DNA from: Liolophura sinensis
Taxonomy: Eukaryota > Mollusca > Polyplacophora > Chitonida > Chitonidae
Assembly (NCBI RefSeq): GCF_032854445.1
Contig: NC_088303.1
Coordinates: forward strand, 25,429,501-25,493,500
Length of the DNA stretch: 64,000 bases
Reading direction: 5' to 3'
The position numbers were made by a program, and so were the translations under genes. How positions within the stretch are numbered: the first letter of the stretch is position 1; each line of letters opens with the position of its first letter. Shown here piece by piece: positions 42,896 to 55,159 of the stretch. Under the pieces are notes generated by a model, which ran no database searches, was not told where the DNA came from, and worked only from the letters and a program-made list of their open reading frames with translations.

Positions 42896-45000
42896 ATTGA
42901 TTTTTTACGGGCCAGGTGGCAGATTTGCCGGATTCTATGTTGGGGTGAGACCCCGAAGAGGATATTACTAAACGGATATCCAGAGCGTATATGGCATTAG
43001 CTTATAGTATATACTGTTAGAAAGTGCAGAAGAGACAGCTACCAATATAGCTATATATCTATATATCTATTCACCCCCCATTTAAAAAGGCTACATATCA
43101 TTGGAAGTACAAAGTCTGCGGGACCAATATTATGGCATGTGAATTGATTTGATTGTTGTATGTACAACTATATTAGAGTAGAATATAACTATAATAGAGT
43201 CACATCCCGTTTAACATGTGGGCTTAGATAAACCATACAGTGCCACAGGCTGGTCCTCGTCTATAGCCGTGTCAAAAGCGGCCCAGAGTTATTCTCCCTG
43301 AAATTCTCTCTCACAAACGAAATACGGCATGGGTTTATATTGCATCGTATGATAAACACGTCAGTTTTAGTCGACTGCCTAACAACACCTAGGCTATCTG
43401 GAAAAGCTGAAAATGACACAAATGAATCAACGAATACACTATCACTGAAATCGATTTGACAACAGATGTAATATTTTCTTGCGGGACGAATTTCTTCACC
43501 CACCCTGTTTGCAACCAGGGAAATCACGTGGTCTCTAGCTTCTTGATTGTCTAATTGAATAGCTTGTCCTGTCACACAATTATCTGTTGGTATCGGCAGT
43601 CATACCCTTGCATGTATATGCACAAGCGAATAGCGGTGGGTGATATGTTTCGCTCCATAAAATTCAGGGGAAGTAACTCATTATACAATGATACTACACC
43701 CCTGGATTTATTCCCCCTGTTAAAACTGTCCTAAAGTGTTTCGCTCCATACCAAACATGTTTGAGCCTCGTCATCAATGCTTTAAGATTCAAACCACACA
43801 ACAAAACAATTGCGGACCAAGAGAAATAAGCTGATACCTTGGAAGCATACGGTTATGTAACACTCGCTGCGTCACTTCGAAAGCAGTTCACCAGTAAATC
43901 TCAAGTATCGAAAATAGGACCATTTATAGTACGAAATACGGCATGTGTTTATACTATGGCGAGTGTTCAGGTATACCAACTGAGAAAGAAAAGTCCTTTT
44001 TTGAGGTGGTGTGTCCTCACTTGACGTGTTCATCGCCGCGTAGACACTAAGCAAAATAATGTTTAACATCATCCTAATTTCAGGAGTTCAAAAGAAAGCA
44101 CAGCCGGCGTCCGTCGGGGGCTTACCGATGACGTTATTGATTTTTTTTTTTGTCTAGCGGGCCAGGCGGCCTGTATGGCTAATCTAAGCCCACTTGTCAT
44201 CATGCTCGCTAGGTCATCGCTATTCGCTTCTCCATATACCTGAAAAGGTATGACTGCCAATACCAACAGATAATTGTGAAATGACAAGGTATTCTATAAG
44301 ACAATCCAGAAGCTACAGACCTCATGATTTCCTTGGTTGCAAACAGGGTGGGTGAAGAAATTTGTCCCGAAAAAAAAATATTACATAGGAAAATGCTTGT
44401 TGTCAATTTTTTTTACAAGCCTAGCCAAAAATATAATACTATACAATACTAATGTAAAACTATAAACCAGTGTGTATGGTATTACAATGTTACACTATAC
44501 AATGTTATTTTGCTCCCTTTTCGAGCACGACTCCCTCATCCTCCTCACTCATTGAACGACGCAACACGGACCTCAACGAAATAACCGAGCGGGAAAACAC
44601 ACACACCCAACCACCCCATTGGTCCGTTTTGGCGCCACGCAGCTCAACATGCACACTCTACAAGCCTCCCATTACAATTGTAGCGCGGTCGAGCGGGACG
44701 GTGCAGCGTATACGTGTCTTTTTGGGCCAGCCAAGCCGACACGCGGGTCCGACTCCCTTGGAATCCATGTTGCCGGGGGGCCCTGAGCAAAGGCTGGCAT
44801 CTATGATGTCGAATAATTATCGTTTTATTCCATTTTACATAGAAATGGCAACATATAGGTTAAGCAAATCAAAACCGCGCGGTCACCACTATTTGTTAGT
44901 TTTGACGGGAATGGAGCTCATTCATTAGTCAGTTATGGTGCGATGTGGAGCTGAAGGAGCTGCTCTCGCGCGTGACATCAGTTTTGGCTCGACATGGAAC

Positions 45001-46395
45001 ATCAACAAATTAGTGTCATAAGTGTCAGATTAAATCAAAGAAACATAGGTGCTTTAGCCAAACAGCAGCAAATGTCGGATGTTATTCAGCTTCTCAAGGC
45101 CGAGTGTTTAAAACTTATTGGCGATTAACTGAAGGTTATTGGAATATTCGTACGAGTCCTTGAAAACAGTTTTCTGAATACCGGAGTTACCGGTATAACA
45201 CTTTACCGCCTTTTTCAGCACTATTTTGATAAATATAATAAAATACTACAATACAGAGAGCAAAACCAGAGCAGTGACGACAGTGTGATAGAAGGCAAAC
45301 AGTGACACGTAAACAGTGAAATACGGCCTCTGGTCAATTTAGCTCAGTCAGGATTTTATTCTAACGTTTCATGTAAATGCTTATATAGTACCGAGTTACA
45401 CGTACCCTATCACCACAGATATCTCAGAATTAAAGCCAAAGAGGTAACATAGTGCTGTGGGAACAGGGTTGTGCTGAATCCAGAAGACTGAGGTCACTGA
45501 TTAGATAATCAATTGGTAATATCTGAATCACGGATTTCAACGGATAGAGATGGTCCATGGCTAATGTATGGTAACAAAATACAACTTAACAAAGATTGGC
45601 AGACAACGTAGGTAGTTCTTTTAGGACATACACAGCGACGATTAAGAAAGGTTGATACTCAAGGATTAAAATGCATAACAAGTCACCCTTCTGCTTGCAA
45701 AATAGATGGGAAAGAGAGGCCGTCAAAAGTTTAAAGAGAAATGATCGCTATCCTCACAGACATCTACAGGTACATTGTACATTCCATCGGCATATCGGCC
45801 TAAGAGGGTAATAACCCAGATTGTGTCACCTTCAATACCATGAGGGACTTTAAAGACAAATCACAAAAACTTAATTCCAAAGTCAATTTCAGCAGAATCA
45901 GCTTTATTTTTCAAGCCAATAATAATACCAAGCCATTGCCAGGAAATCACGCCATAACGCTAGCAAGAAGATTTCCGCCTTGTAGATACTGGTCTTCGTT
46001 TGCGCAAAAGATTAGAGCTTGCGAAAAAAGACGAAAAGTTGGGATCGTTTCTCAAAAGGTATTTACGCCCAACGCAACTTTAATCCGGTCTGAACCTGTA
46101 AAATTTGCTCCTTTGTCGTTCTCAAGTAAATTACGTCCTCGAGTCACGCCACACCTAGGTAGGTACTTTTATGTCTACTATGGGGAGGCGCAAGTCTATA
46201 GCAACGACATGGCTGCCGTTGTCGCATACGACGCTGTTATCAACTTGCCAGGCAAAATGTCAGGAGAGCTTAAACGTACAATGTATTTCAGAATCAGAAC
46301 GGCGTGATGGACGAATATCAAACAATAGCCAGATATAGGATTTCCTCCAAGATAATCGTGTATCTATGTGCCCCAATATGCCCTCTCCTTGAAAG
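45001..46395. other. open frame of unknown nature
   Basis: Mostly featureless. A 155-codon plus-strand frame (45840-46307) starts MRDFKDKSQKLNSKV and contains GRYFYVYYGEAQVYSND; no family is recognised. Its position just before a Harbinger-like remnant might make it part of the same element, but that is a guess. Confidence 0.3.
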
Positions 46396-46409
46396 GAAAA
46401 CTTGATGAC

Positions 46410-46595
46410 GTGACCGTGTTCCAACAAATTTTGCTAGTTTTGTCATTTTATGCAACAGGAAGTTTTCAGCCACAAACAGCTGACATACTGAAAATTTCTA
46501 AATCCTCTGTAAGCAGATGTATTCTGGCTGTGTCCAAGGCCATTTGAATTCAGTCAGACAATATAAATTTTCCAACTGACCCAAATTACCTAAGG
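46410..46595 (+). pseudogene. PIF/Harbinger transposase fragment
   Basis: An open stretch with FYATGSFQPQTADILK, SKSSVSRCILAVSKAI and then a stop, followed by NFPTD. The order matches the N-terminal helix-turn-helix of Harbinger nucleases (FYATGSF..., STVSR..., FP). Only this part survives; the DDE nuclease region is absent. Confidence 0.5.
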
Positions 46596-46696
46596 CGTTT
46601 AAGGCGAAATTTCACAATTTTTTTCATAAACCAAAAATCATAATTACCAGGGCAGTCATAGAAGTATTTATTCAGATGTACATTGTCAGCTCTGTA

Positions 46697-48355
46697 CATA
46701 CACTGTTGACCATAAAGTTGGAATAAATCAATTCGACGACTGAATTCGGAGTTATTCTAATTGTACGCGGTATTGAATGCTTGATTATGGCGTAGATATC
46801 AGCATAACACCAAATGTTGGTCTTTTCTACACATATCAGCCTATTGTAATCTTTAATGGATCGATTATAGGCTGTAGAACGGCGTAAAAACAAAAACTGG
46901 CATTTCAAGACGAAAGGATTGAAGGCTTTACTGCAATGTCTCCATATCACAAACATAAACGTATTTGTTCCCTTCGTATTATAAGTTACAGACAATACAG
47001 TTTGTAAGAGAAACAGTCATTAATATCTCGTATGACCACCCCTGACACGAATCAATGCATCAAGGCGTCGTTGCATGCTGTCGACCAGATTGTTAATGAA
47101 TTCAATGAGCAGAACGTTCCACTCATTGATCAGAGCCTGTGCCAGTTCTTGCAGATTTTCAGCAATATTGTCACGTGCGTTGATGGCTCGCCCTAACTTG
47201 TCCCAGGCATGTTCTATTGGGTTCTTATCAGGGGAACACGATGGCCAAGGTAACTGCTCCACCCCTTGTGCCCGAAGAAATTCTCGTGTTGCAGCGGCCC
47301 TGTGTGGTGTAGCGTTGTCGTCTTGCAAACGAAAATTGTCTCCATAAACCCTTCGTGCGTATGGAAGGCAATGGTTTTCAAGGATATCAATGTACACGAC
47401 GGCGTTGACGTTTTCGTCGGGCACCACCAACGGCGTTTTTCCACCATAGTGAATACCGGCCCAAACCATTACTGAACCGCCACCCCCTTGATTGTTTTCC
47501 TGCACACAGTTATCTCGAAGGCTTTCTCCTCGCAAACGACGAACCCTTTGCCTTCCGTCCACAGGTTTCAGGAAGAAGCGACTCTCATCCGTGAAGAGCA
47601 CATGTCGCCAATGCCCTAACTGCAATTGTCTGTGCTCCCTAGCCCAGCGAAGCCTTTGGACTCTATGTTGGGCGGTTAGGCGGGGACATTTGGTCATACG
47701 TCTTGCTCGATAACCATGCTGAAGTAATCTGCGATTCACCGTTGTTCGGGAAACATTGATTCCGTAATGCCTCCGCCACAAACGGCGAAGATGGTTTGCA
47801 GACATTTTCCGGTTTGTGCGAGAGAGATTGAGCAGTCGGCGGTCATCCCGTCTCGTAATCAGTCGTGGTCGTCCTGGAGTTTGACGTGGCCGCAAATGAC
47901 CCACGTCTCGATGACGTCTTATGATTTTGCTGACTGTACTTTGCGATATGCCTACAAAATCGGCAACATCGGACTGTTTGTAGCCTTCTTGATGGAGGGC
48001 AATCACTCTCCGGCGTATTGGCATTGGAGTAGCACGAGGCATAGCCGGAATCCCCGCTACACTACTTTTTGTTCCATGCGAAACCGAGAACTCCGTTATG
48101 CGCGAGGTAATTTGACCTCTCTCTGAATGAAGATCACTGGAGAAGCACCAGGCACAGGGCTTTTTATCACTACCATCAGAGCCTCTTATGTAATTCTCAT
48201 ATTAGCATAGAATAAAACATTTTTGTACACGTAGTAGAGAGAGATTATGCATCAATTCGTGTCGGCTTATATTATTTTTGAGGCGAAAAATAATATTAAA
48301 CTTCTGGGATCGTGGCTAAAATATTTTATTCCAACTTTATGGTCAACAGTGTATG
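46697..48355 (-). mobile_element. Tc1-like transposon with perfect inverted repeats
   Basis: 31 bp inverted repeats (46697-46727 and 48325-48355), identical on both ends by eye, with CATACACTGTTGACCATAAA at the outside. TA flanks lie at 46695-46696 and 48356-48357. Length 1659 bp. Perfect ends and an intact gene point to recent activity. Confidence 0.85.
47020..48042 (-). CDS. Tc1-like transposase, apparently intact (DD34E)
   Basis: 340 residues, the usual length for the family. Residues 1-50 form a helix-turn-helix (SDVADFVGISQSTVSKI), followed by an AT-hook-like PGRPR at 56-60 and a second DNA-binding helix bundle. The catalytic domain has Asp152 (FTDESRF), Asp242 (QDDNATPHR) and Glu277 (NPIEHAWD), with 34 residues between the last two. 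The end RGGHTRY is typical. It would excise the surrounding element and reinsert it at TA. No stop or frameshift is visible. Start chosen as the only Met that gives a full DNA-binding domain. It is not a host gene. Confidence 0.9.
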   Translation of the reverse strand: MPRATPMPIRRRVIALHQEGYKQSDVADFVGISQSTVSKIIRRHRDVGHLRPRQTPGRPRLITRRDDRRLLNLSRTNRKMSANHLRRLWRRHYGINVSRTTVNRRLLQHGYRARRMTKCPRLTAQHRVQRLRWAREHRQLQLGHWRHVLFTDESRFFLKPVDGRQRVRRLRGESLRDNCVQENNQGGGGSVMVWAGIHYGGKTPLVVPDENVNAVVYIDILENHCLPYARRVYGDNFRLQDDNATPHRAAATREFLRAQGVEQLPWPSCSPDKNPIEHAWDKLGRAINARDNIAENLQELAQALINEWNVLLIEFINNLVDSMQRRLDALIRVRGGHTRY

Positions 48356-49215
48356 TATCCATTAAAATTCAAAGCTACGCAAACAATTGGGGTTATGGTC
48401 CAGACATGAAGTGATACCTATTTAATTTATACAGGAGATAAGTAAACTGATTAATTAAAGTAGCACATGGAAGGCAGCAATTGGAGATATAGCCGAGGCA
48501 TGAATACAAATGAGCAAACCAGACAATATGGCTAGACTATAATACGCTCTGTCTTAAATGGCGCTAGAATTTTCCAATTTTATAATTTTCCTTGTCAAAT
48601 TATTGCCATAATCAATGTCAAGTTTTGTTTTAAAATTGATGATACATGTGCAGGTTATAAACCTATACATATCATAGGAAAATTTTGACATTTATTTGTT
48701 CACATCACCTACATGTGTCGTTTTTACTTTGTAAATAGTAACCATTAGGCTTACACTGTACTAACAGAATAGAGAACACATGATATTCTTGAATACGGTG
48801 CAAAACACAAATGAAATAAATAAATAATATCAGCGTGTCCTAAATCCTTTATTTAAATTATAACATTTTGTACTTGGGACCATCTCTTGCACAGATTCAA
48901 GTGTGTCCCATATTATTAGTTACACGGTTACTTGGTGGGAGGATATGGGAAATATATGGTGTCAGTCACCCTTGTATTGGGCGAGGCCTCAGTGTACCGT
49001 CGAATAGCTTCCAAGATGTCATTCTTTTCACAGCCGTGCAAAGGGATATACCTTAGTCAAAAGGTACATAGTGCAATCCGGATTCCATCTTACTTTTTTC
49101 TTACTAAATAAAATGCATTCAAAAGATGTACTGTAAGGTGGACTTTGTTGACCACATTTACAAAGTGATACACCAGTTACGTTTTGCTAATATATCTCGA
49201 CCCTAAAACAGGTAC
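48356..49215. other. no recognised gene
   Basis: AT-rich, with a short SINE tail scrap at about 48785-48830 (TATTCTTGAATACGGTGC, AAATAAATAAATAAT). Confidence 0.4.
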
Positions 49216-49450
49216 GGGGCCTCCGTGGCTCAGCTGGTTAGCGCGCTAGCGCAGCGTGATGACCCAGCAGTCTCTTACCAATGTGGTCGCTGTGAGTTCA
49301 AGTCCAGCTCATGCTGGCTTCCTCTCCGGCCGTACGTGGGAAGGTCTTCCAACAACCTGCAGATGGTCGTGGCTCTGGTTTCCACCCACCATAATGCTGG
49401 CCGCCGTCGTATAAGTGAAATATTCTTGAGTACGGCGTAAAACACCACAG
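49216..49450 (+). mobile_element. full-length tRNA-derived SINE
   Basis: The tRNA-like head begins GGGGCCTCCGTGGCTCAGCT (A box TGGCTCAGCTGG) and has a B box in GAGTTCAAGTCC. The body follows with CATGCTGGCTTCCTCTCCGG and the tail GAGTACGGCGTAAAACACCA. This is the best reference copy of the family in the window. It is followed at once by a short reverse piece of the same SINE (about 49448-49482). Confidence 0.9.
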
Positions 49451-49796
49451 CCCGGGGGAAACCCACGACCATCCGCAGGTGGCAGTCCGATCAGCATACC
49501 AGCTACATCCTTTGAATTATGAAAAGTGACATATGTCAAGCGTTGAGCTTACCCCTAGAGTATCAATGGTTGCATTGCATAAGATTAATTATAAAGGATT
49601 CAAAGGATTAAAACTTCAAGAAATATAATGTTATTGTACACTGTAGTGACAGACTGTAGGCAGTAAGCATGACATGTTTGAGCTGCTATGTTATTTATCC
49701 ATGGAAGCGGTAACTATAAAAATCCATGTGGGTACATAAAATGGATTTAAAGACTGAACTTGAAAGAATATTGCATTGGGTAGATCAACTTAACTA

Positions 49797-51348
49797 AACT
49801 ACCAGGCAAAAGAAAGGTTTCACCCACTTCTTGAGCCCATAAAACAAAAACAAAGTCAGATATAAGAATTAAGAAGATTGGTTTATAAACAGGAATAATT
49901 GTGAAATATTCTCTCAAAAAGGCTTTAAAATATTGGCATTCAATTGGCCACAAAACACAATGAAAGAGACAAGGGGTCAGAAGAAAAAATTACACAAATG
50001 TAAAGTTAACTGGCAAGTGCATGTAAAGTCACAGTATCCACAGAAATGAAGGACTACAGTCATCAGTAGCGAGTGTAGCCACCCTGGGCATCAATGCATG
50101 CAAGCACACGCCTCCGTATTGACGTCGTCCGTCGCCGGATGACGTCAGCTGGGGTAACGTTCCATAGGTTTAACAGAGCTTGCTCAAGTTCCTGTTGGTT
50201 AGTTGGAGGAGGCACCAACTGTCTCAAACGGCGGTCAAGGTGATCCCAGAGATGCTCAATGGGGTTCATGTCTGGTCAGTTGGCTGGCCAGGGCAACACG
50301 ATGACGTTTGCGGTCTCGAGGTAGTCTGTAAAAATGCGGGCAGTGTGAGGTCTTGCGTTGTCGTGTTGCAAGATCGATCCTTTTGGCTGTCATTAAAGGA
50401 AAGGAACGACGACAGGTCTCAGTACCTCATCAAGGTATCGCTGGCCAGTCAGATTACCTCGCACAATAACCAGCTGCGTCTTCATTTGGTCACAAATCCC
50501 TCCCCAAACCATGACGCCTCCGCCTCCAAACGGATAAACCTCTCTTACGCAGTTTGGCGCGAGACGCTCGCCTCTTCGTCGGAAAACTCGAACTCTGCCA
50601 TCGTTCCTGAATAGACAGAACCTGCTCTCGTCTGTAAACAGCACTCTCGCCCAGTCACGTCGCTGCCACCGACGTACAATACGTGCCCATCGCAATCTGC
50701 GTTGACGGTGTAAAAGGGTCAAGGCCATCCTACGGAAGGGGCGGTAAGGTCGTAAACCAGCTGAACGAAGACGAAGCAGTGTTGTCCTGGAGCTGATGAC
50801 ATGGCCTAGTGCCGTCCCCGCTGTTGACGTCGCCGTGACGAATCGGTTTCGGAGGTGGATCTGCCGGATGTAGCGATCTTCAGCCGCAGTTGTTACCCTC
50901 GGTCTTCCCGATCTTGGTCTGTCTTGGGTCTGGCCTGTCTGCTGATAGCGTATCAACAACCTCCTGATGGTGGTTTGGCTGCAGTTGAACGTTCTTGCAA
51001 TGTGACGTTGCGAGACTCCCATGGTGGACATACCGATGGCCTGGTCTCGTTGCGCTTGCGTAAGTCTTGGCATACTGTTGGTGTTTTTTCGGTCACTGAA
51101 TGTCTGCCCTTTCGAGCAAGAGTATTTATGCAACATTACCGCACGTGCATCACGAGCCATGCCTCAAAAGGACGTTTTGCATGTTATCGCAATTTCACAA
51201 TTCCAATTGCTGCGTTCGTGACGATGCGCTCTGGTAGAGGAAACGATGCAGTCATACACCATGTCCTGCTTAGAATCAAATCCGGAACCGCGCTTTTATT
51301 TTTTTTATGACAAAAAATACGGTGAAACCTTTCTTTTGCCTGGTAGTT
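49797..51348 (-). mobile_element. second Tc1-like transposon with 28 bp inverted repeats
   Basis: Identical 28 bp ends (AACTACCAGGCAAAAGAAAG...) at 49797-49824 and 51321-51348, flanked by TA on both sides. 1552 bp. Its ends and protein are unrelated to the 46.7 kb element beyond the family level. Confidence 0.85.
50063..51073 (-). pseudogene. Tc1-like transposase, one frameshift and one stop
   Basis: The likely start is the ATG at 51071-51073 (MPRLTQAQRDQAIGMST); an upstream in-frame ATG at 51160 would add 29 unusual residues. N-terminal helix-turn-helix with an AT-hook-like GRPRV, then FTDESRFCLF (first Asp). A frameshift near 50395-50400 and a TGA just before DMNPIEHLW (about 50270) break the frame. 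The second Asp (HDNARPH) and the Glu are still spaced by 34 residues. The C-terminal end (50063-50269) is open and ends GGYTRY. Only two lesions suggest fairly recent death. Confidence 0.85.
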
Positions 51349-51349
51349 T

Positions 51350-52740
51350 ATACTGAATGACTGGTCCTACATATAGTAATAAAGACACTCTGATGTATGT
51401 TTATATGGAATATTGGATTCCAGTCTTCAGAGTGTTTTCGTATATAAGCTTTATTATGGCAAGCTAACCCATTTAAATTGAAAACCACAACTGAACAGAT
51501 TTTAAATTATGACACTTCAAGTATGAATTGTATATTCTTTAACAGAGGTTTCCGAACTGTCAAGAACATGCATGTGACCAATCATAATCAATAATGCATG
51601 TTCAGTCTTTCTGTAACGTCATAGTGTCAAAATTGCTTTCACTGGGAATGGAATGAGAAATAATAATGTACATTCTTATGTGGTATATATATCCACTGGA
51701 AATCATTTTCGAACGTCAAAAATATATGCTATTTATTTCCAGTATATACTTTTTATATTATGCCATAGTTTTGTCAAGTTTTAGGGTAGGCTGTTCTAGA
51801 TCTGCTGAATGACCTGTTAGACCTTGAATTTGACAGTTTTGGAAATTTGGTTTCCATTTTTTCATACAGGTACATGGATTCCCCAAAATCCTGGCTAGTA
51901 ATTAAAGGCCAGTTATTTCAGCCTACGATTAAACCATGTTTTCAGAGGCAATTGTCACATACGTCACTAACGTTGTATCTTTCCTCTCTGATTAGTGTGT
52001 CACATCCTCCATTTTCAGGTACAGAGTATTTAATAACATGACTGTGATATATACTTACAGTCTGTACTAAGTTACAGAATTGTTTATTAAATGTTGTTCA
52101 TAAGATATTTCATATTCAGTCGGCTGACTAGTAAAATTTGCTTCTAGCCCTCGAGATGTAAATATGCGTGCATATGTACTTTCAATTCTTGCCGGCTGAG
52201 GCTCACTGTAGATCTAAGATATACAATGTACTTGTGATAAGTGCCCACATGTTCTACATGCAGATTGTTTTTTACCTATCAGGACTTTGAGGGACATAAC
52301 ATTTGTTTTGTTAGATACATGTACTTCGCTAAGAAACAAGATGTGAAAGTTTCCATAGATAAAAATATTATTATTATCTTAGAAGAGACTGAATTTGACA
52401 AACTCTAAGCAATGTCTTGGGGGCTTTATAATAGGTTTTTTTGTTCAACAGGTTGTTCTGCTAATGTGTTCACATAATTTATGTATATAAATTTAAAAAA
52501 TTAATCACACATTTCCTTTTGTTTATGGATATAAAAGTCTTGGCAACGTTTACAGGTACATTTTTACCTACCCTATTGCCATTATTTTTTTGTTATTTAT
52601 TTTTAACACAACAAAATATCTGACCTGGGTAGACAATGTTTAATGTAGTACATGTTGCAGAGTCCAGGTCAGCAGTTACTCCAGAAAGTCAATAAGATCT
52701 GCAAAGAAAAAAAAATTACGTAAGCCTTAGGATATGAAAT
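51350..52740. other. no recognised gene
   Basis: AT-rich stretch without supported genes or clear repeats. Confidence 0.35.
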
Positions 52741-52742
52741 AC

Positions 52743-53318
52743 TTTAAAGGAGAAGAAAATTTAAATATCAATCAAATACCATTGAAAAGAGTATGCATTT
52801 CCCCGTAGGTGCATACCACAAAAAAATCTAATATGAACTTCAAGTAGATAAATTATAAATAAAATCAGCGCCAATATCCGCTGTGGGCGACTCCATTTTG
52901 CCTAAGAACTAGTGCTGAAGTCTTCTATATTAGGAGAACTGCCGTCGGAAACCGCCGAAGTGCAGTTCGTACATTTCCAGTAGAACTCTTCTTCCCGGAA
53001 GGTAGAGAACAATACAGTTCGTTTTCTGCTTGATGATCCGAAAATCGGAATGTTGGACGTAGGTTCCGAGTTTACACGAACAAGCCGGCAGTTTTTAACG
53101 ACTCTCATTGGCTGAGAGGCAACACACCCCCAGCATGAATTACAGGGTGTTAAAGGACACCATGGACTCAGCGATTTATGCCAGCTTTGCCGTTTTCAGA
53201 CTTTACGTGTATGGCGAGAAAAAAGCGCAAAATTATACAGCAGGCACCACCAGATAGAAAAAAACTGTGCTCTTTTCAGTCTATAGTGAAATTTTTTAAA
53301 GTTTTCTTCCGCTTTAAT
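52743..53318. repeat. MITE-like unit with short inverted ends
   Basis: Ends TTTAAAGGAGAAGAAAATTT (left) and AAAGTTTTCTTCCGCTTTAA (right) are imperfect inverted repeats. A similar end word (TTTAAAGGTGAAGAAAACGT) occurs at about 14783. A 68-codon minus-strand frame inside (52902-53108, MRVVKNCRLVRVNSEPTSN) sits over a more GC-rich part with a CCAAT word (ATTGGCTGAG at 53107). A promoter with first exon is an alternative reading. Confidence 0.45.
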
Positions 53319-53319
53319 G

Positions 53320-55155
53320 ATTTGATGTGAACAGCTTGCAATACAAGTAATTGTTATTTAGAACATACTACATGTAAGAAATAATTCAGAAAAGTAGAAA
53401 TTTGTGTTGGGTCTTTCAGTAAAGGAAGAAAATATTGTAAACGAGTGTTCATACGAGTGTTATATTGTAACACACCTTCAGCTTGCTTGTGTATTGATAA
53501 GAAAGGATGTGTGTGTTAATAAAGTGGTCTGGGCAACATCATATTTTAGATTCCTGATCAATTCTCTTCAGTTTCTGTGTTATGGTTACAGACATGACAA
53601 AAGAGAATGCAATACGCGTATTCTGCAATTAGTTGAACTGATATTATGTGAAATATCTTTAACCCTGTACTGAATTGTCCAAACTTTGTACACACTGAAC
53701 TACAGTGGTAAACTACATGTATAGTCTATTATGGAGCTTTGTTTGGAACACCCTTTTGCTACCATTTTAGCTTGCCTGTAACACAGGCAGGACAAGGCCT
53801 TAAATAAATGGTAGCAACACGCCAACACCATGGAATCAAAAATTGTATGCAGTTTGCTTTCATTATATCTTTTTTTTAAAATTGATAATGATTCTGTATG
53901 TGTAACTTCCATCCATGTATGAGGTGACGTTAGTGGGGTTCAGAGAGCTTTGCCATCCTTGAACTTCAGTGCTTTAAACAATGGTTAGTTCTTTTAAAAT
54001 ATAAACAATATTGTATAAATATGGGTGTAGATTGGTGTTTTCAAATCAGTTGCAAACCTATTTTCTAAAATTTTTTATCTGGATTCAAATCCTGATCCAG
54101 CACAGGTGACAACATTGAAACGACTGCTCCTTCAGTCTTAAGAGTCTGAGCGTCCTGTACTACCACAGCCAAGGCCTCAGCATCTATAAAATGTAATAGT
54201 AAAATATAATTAGTGTTTCATAAGATAAAGAGCGATATTCAGTTGCAGACATTGAGATATACAGAGATAACTTGCCCAAGGATACATACGGGTTGCAAAG
54301 AGCTTTTTTGTGTCCATACCACATGACCACAATGAGCAGATAATACTGAAGTTAACTTTTATCTTCATATTAACTACGTCCAGTACTTACATATTCCTAT
54401 TAATATAAAAATTAAATTTCAGGATTTTCTTCAATGATAAAAGTGATATTTCACACAGATATCACTTTGGTTATTACACTTTGATAGTCAAGATAGAAGT
54501 ACTAAACAGCATATTGCACAATGAAGATTGAATACTTTAAATATTGTTCTCATGAAATGTGGAAAGGATAACCTACCCAAGGCTTTGTGCCTCGTGGGAT
54601 ATCTTCCACCTCTCACTCGCACAATATTTATATGGTCCAACAGACTCTACTTAAACGTGTAGTTTCTAACCTGCATTCGAGGTATCAAATCTACCGGGAC
54701 CCCATCAATTTTCGTGTCCCCTTATAAGAAAATAACCTGGAAAGATTTATTCAAGAAAATGAATAATGTCTACAAACGACTTAGAGATTTGCTAATGATC
54801 TGTGATCATAATATAATGCCTGTAATAAGTACCACATTTTTTTTCGTTAAATTGGTATTGTTGTTTCCTGTTCAGTAGCTGCCAGTGATACATGGATTCC
54901 TTACCCGTCAATACTAAAGCACTTCCCCCTTGAAGCAGGGGTTTGGCCAGGGTGTTAGGTGAGGGTATCTGACTTGTGACCCAGGACCAATAAGCGGGGT
55001 CGAGGGGCCGCACAGGTCTCCTAAGCTCCAGGACCCTAGATCGCCGGAGAAGCCTATAGAGGACAAAACTTAGTCAAACAACTGTTCTTCATGTTGTCGC
55101 AGTGGCACAGCGAGTGCTACATAACCGTAGGCCTATGCCTCCAAGTCATCAGCTT
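53320..55155. other. no recognised gene
   Basis: AT-rich; a GC-richer island at about 54880-55060 contains overlapping short frames but no motif. Confidence 0.35.
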
Positions 55156-55159
55156 ATTA

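Larger units (their letters stand above)
37470..45000. mobile_element. large palindromic (foldback-like) element
   Basis: Sequence from about 37470 to 39640 recurs inverted from about 42890 to 45000, in matching order: TGACATCA/CGCGAGAGC ends, CTCCCTCATCCTCCTC, a GGGACGAATTTCTTCACCCA block, a TGGAGCGAAACA block and a CTCACCCCAACATA block. The arms enclose AT-rich minisatellites and an inverted central core (42054-42577). A Tc1 transposon has inserted into the left minisatellite. A partial relative lies at 55160-55440. Arms differ by many small indels, so this is not an assembly mirror artefact. Known foldback elements have this plan; no terminal duplication was established. Confidence 0.7.

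Noticed and set aside
47075-48126. Plus-strand ORFs of up to 119 codons
   Set aside because: They are antisense shadows of the intact Tc1 transposase.
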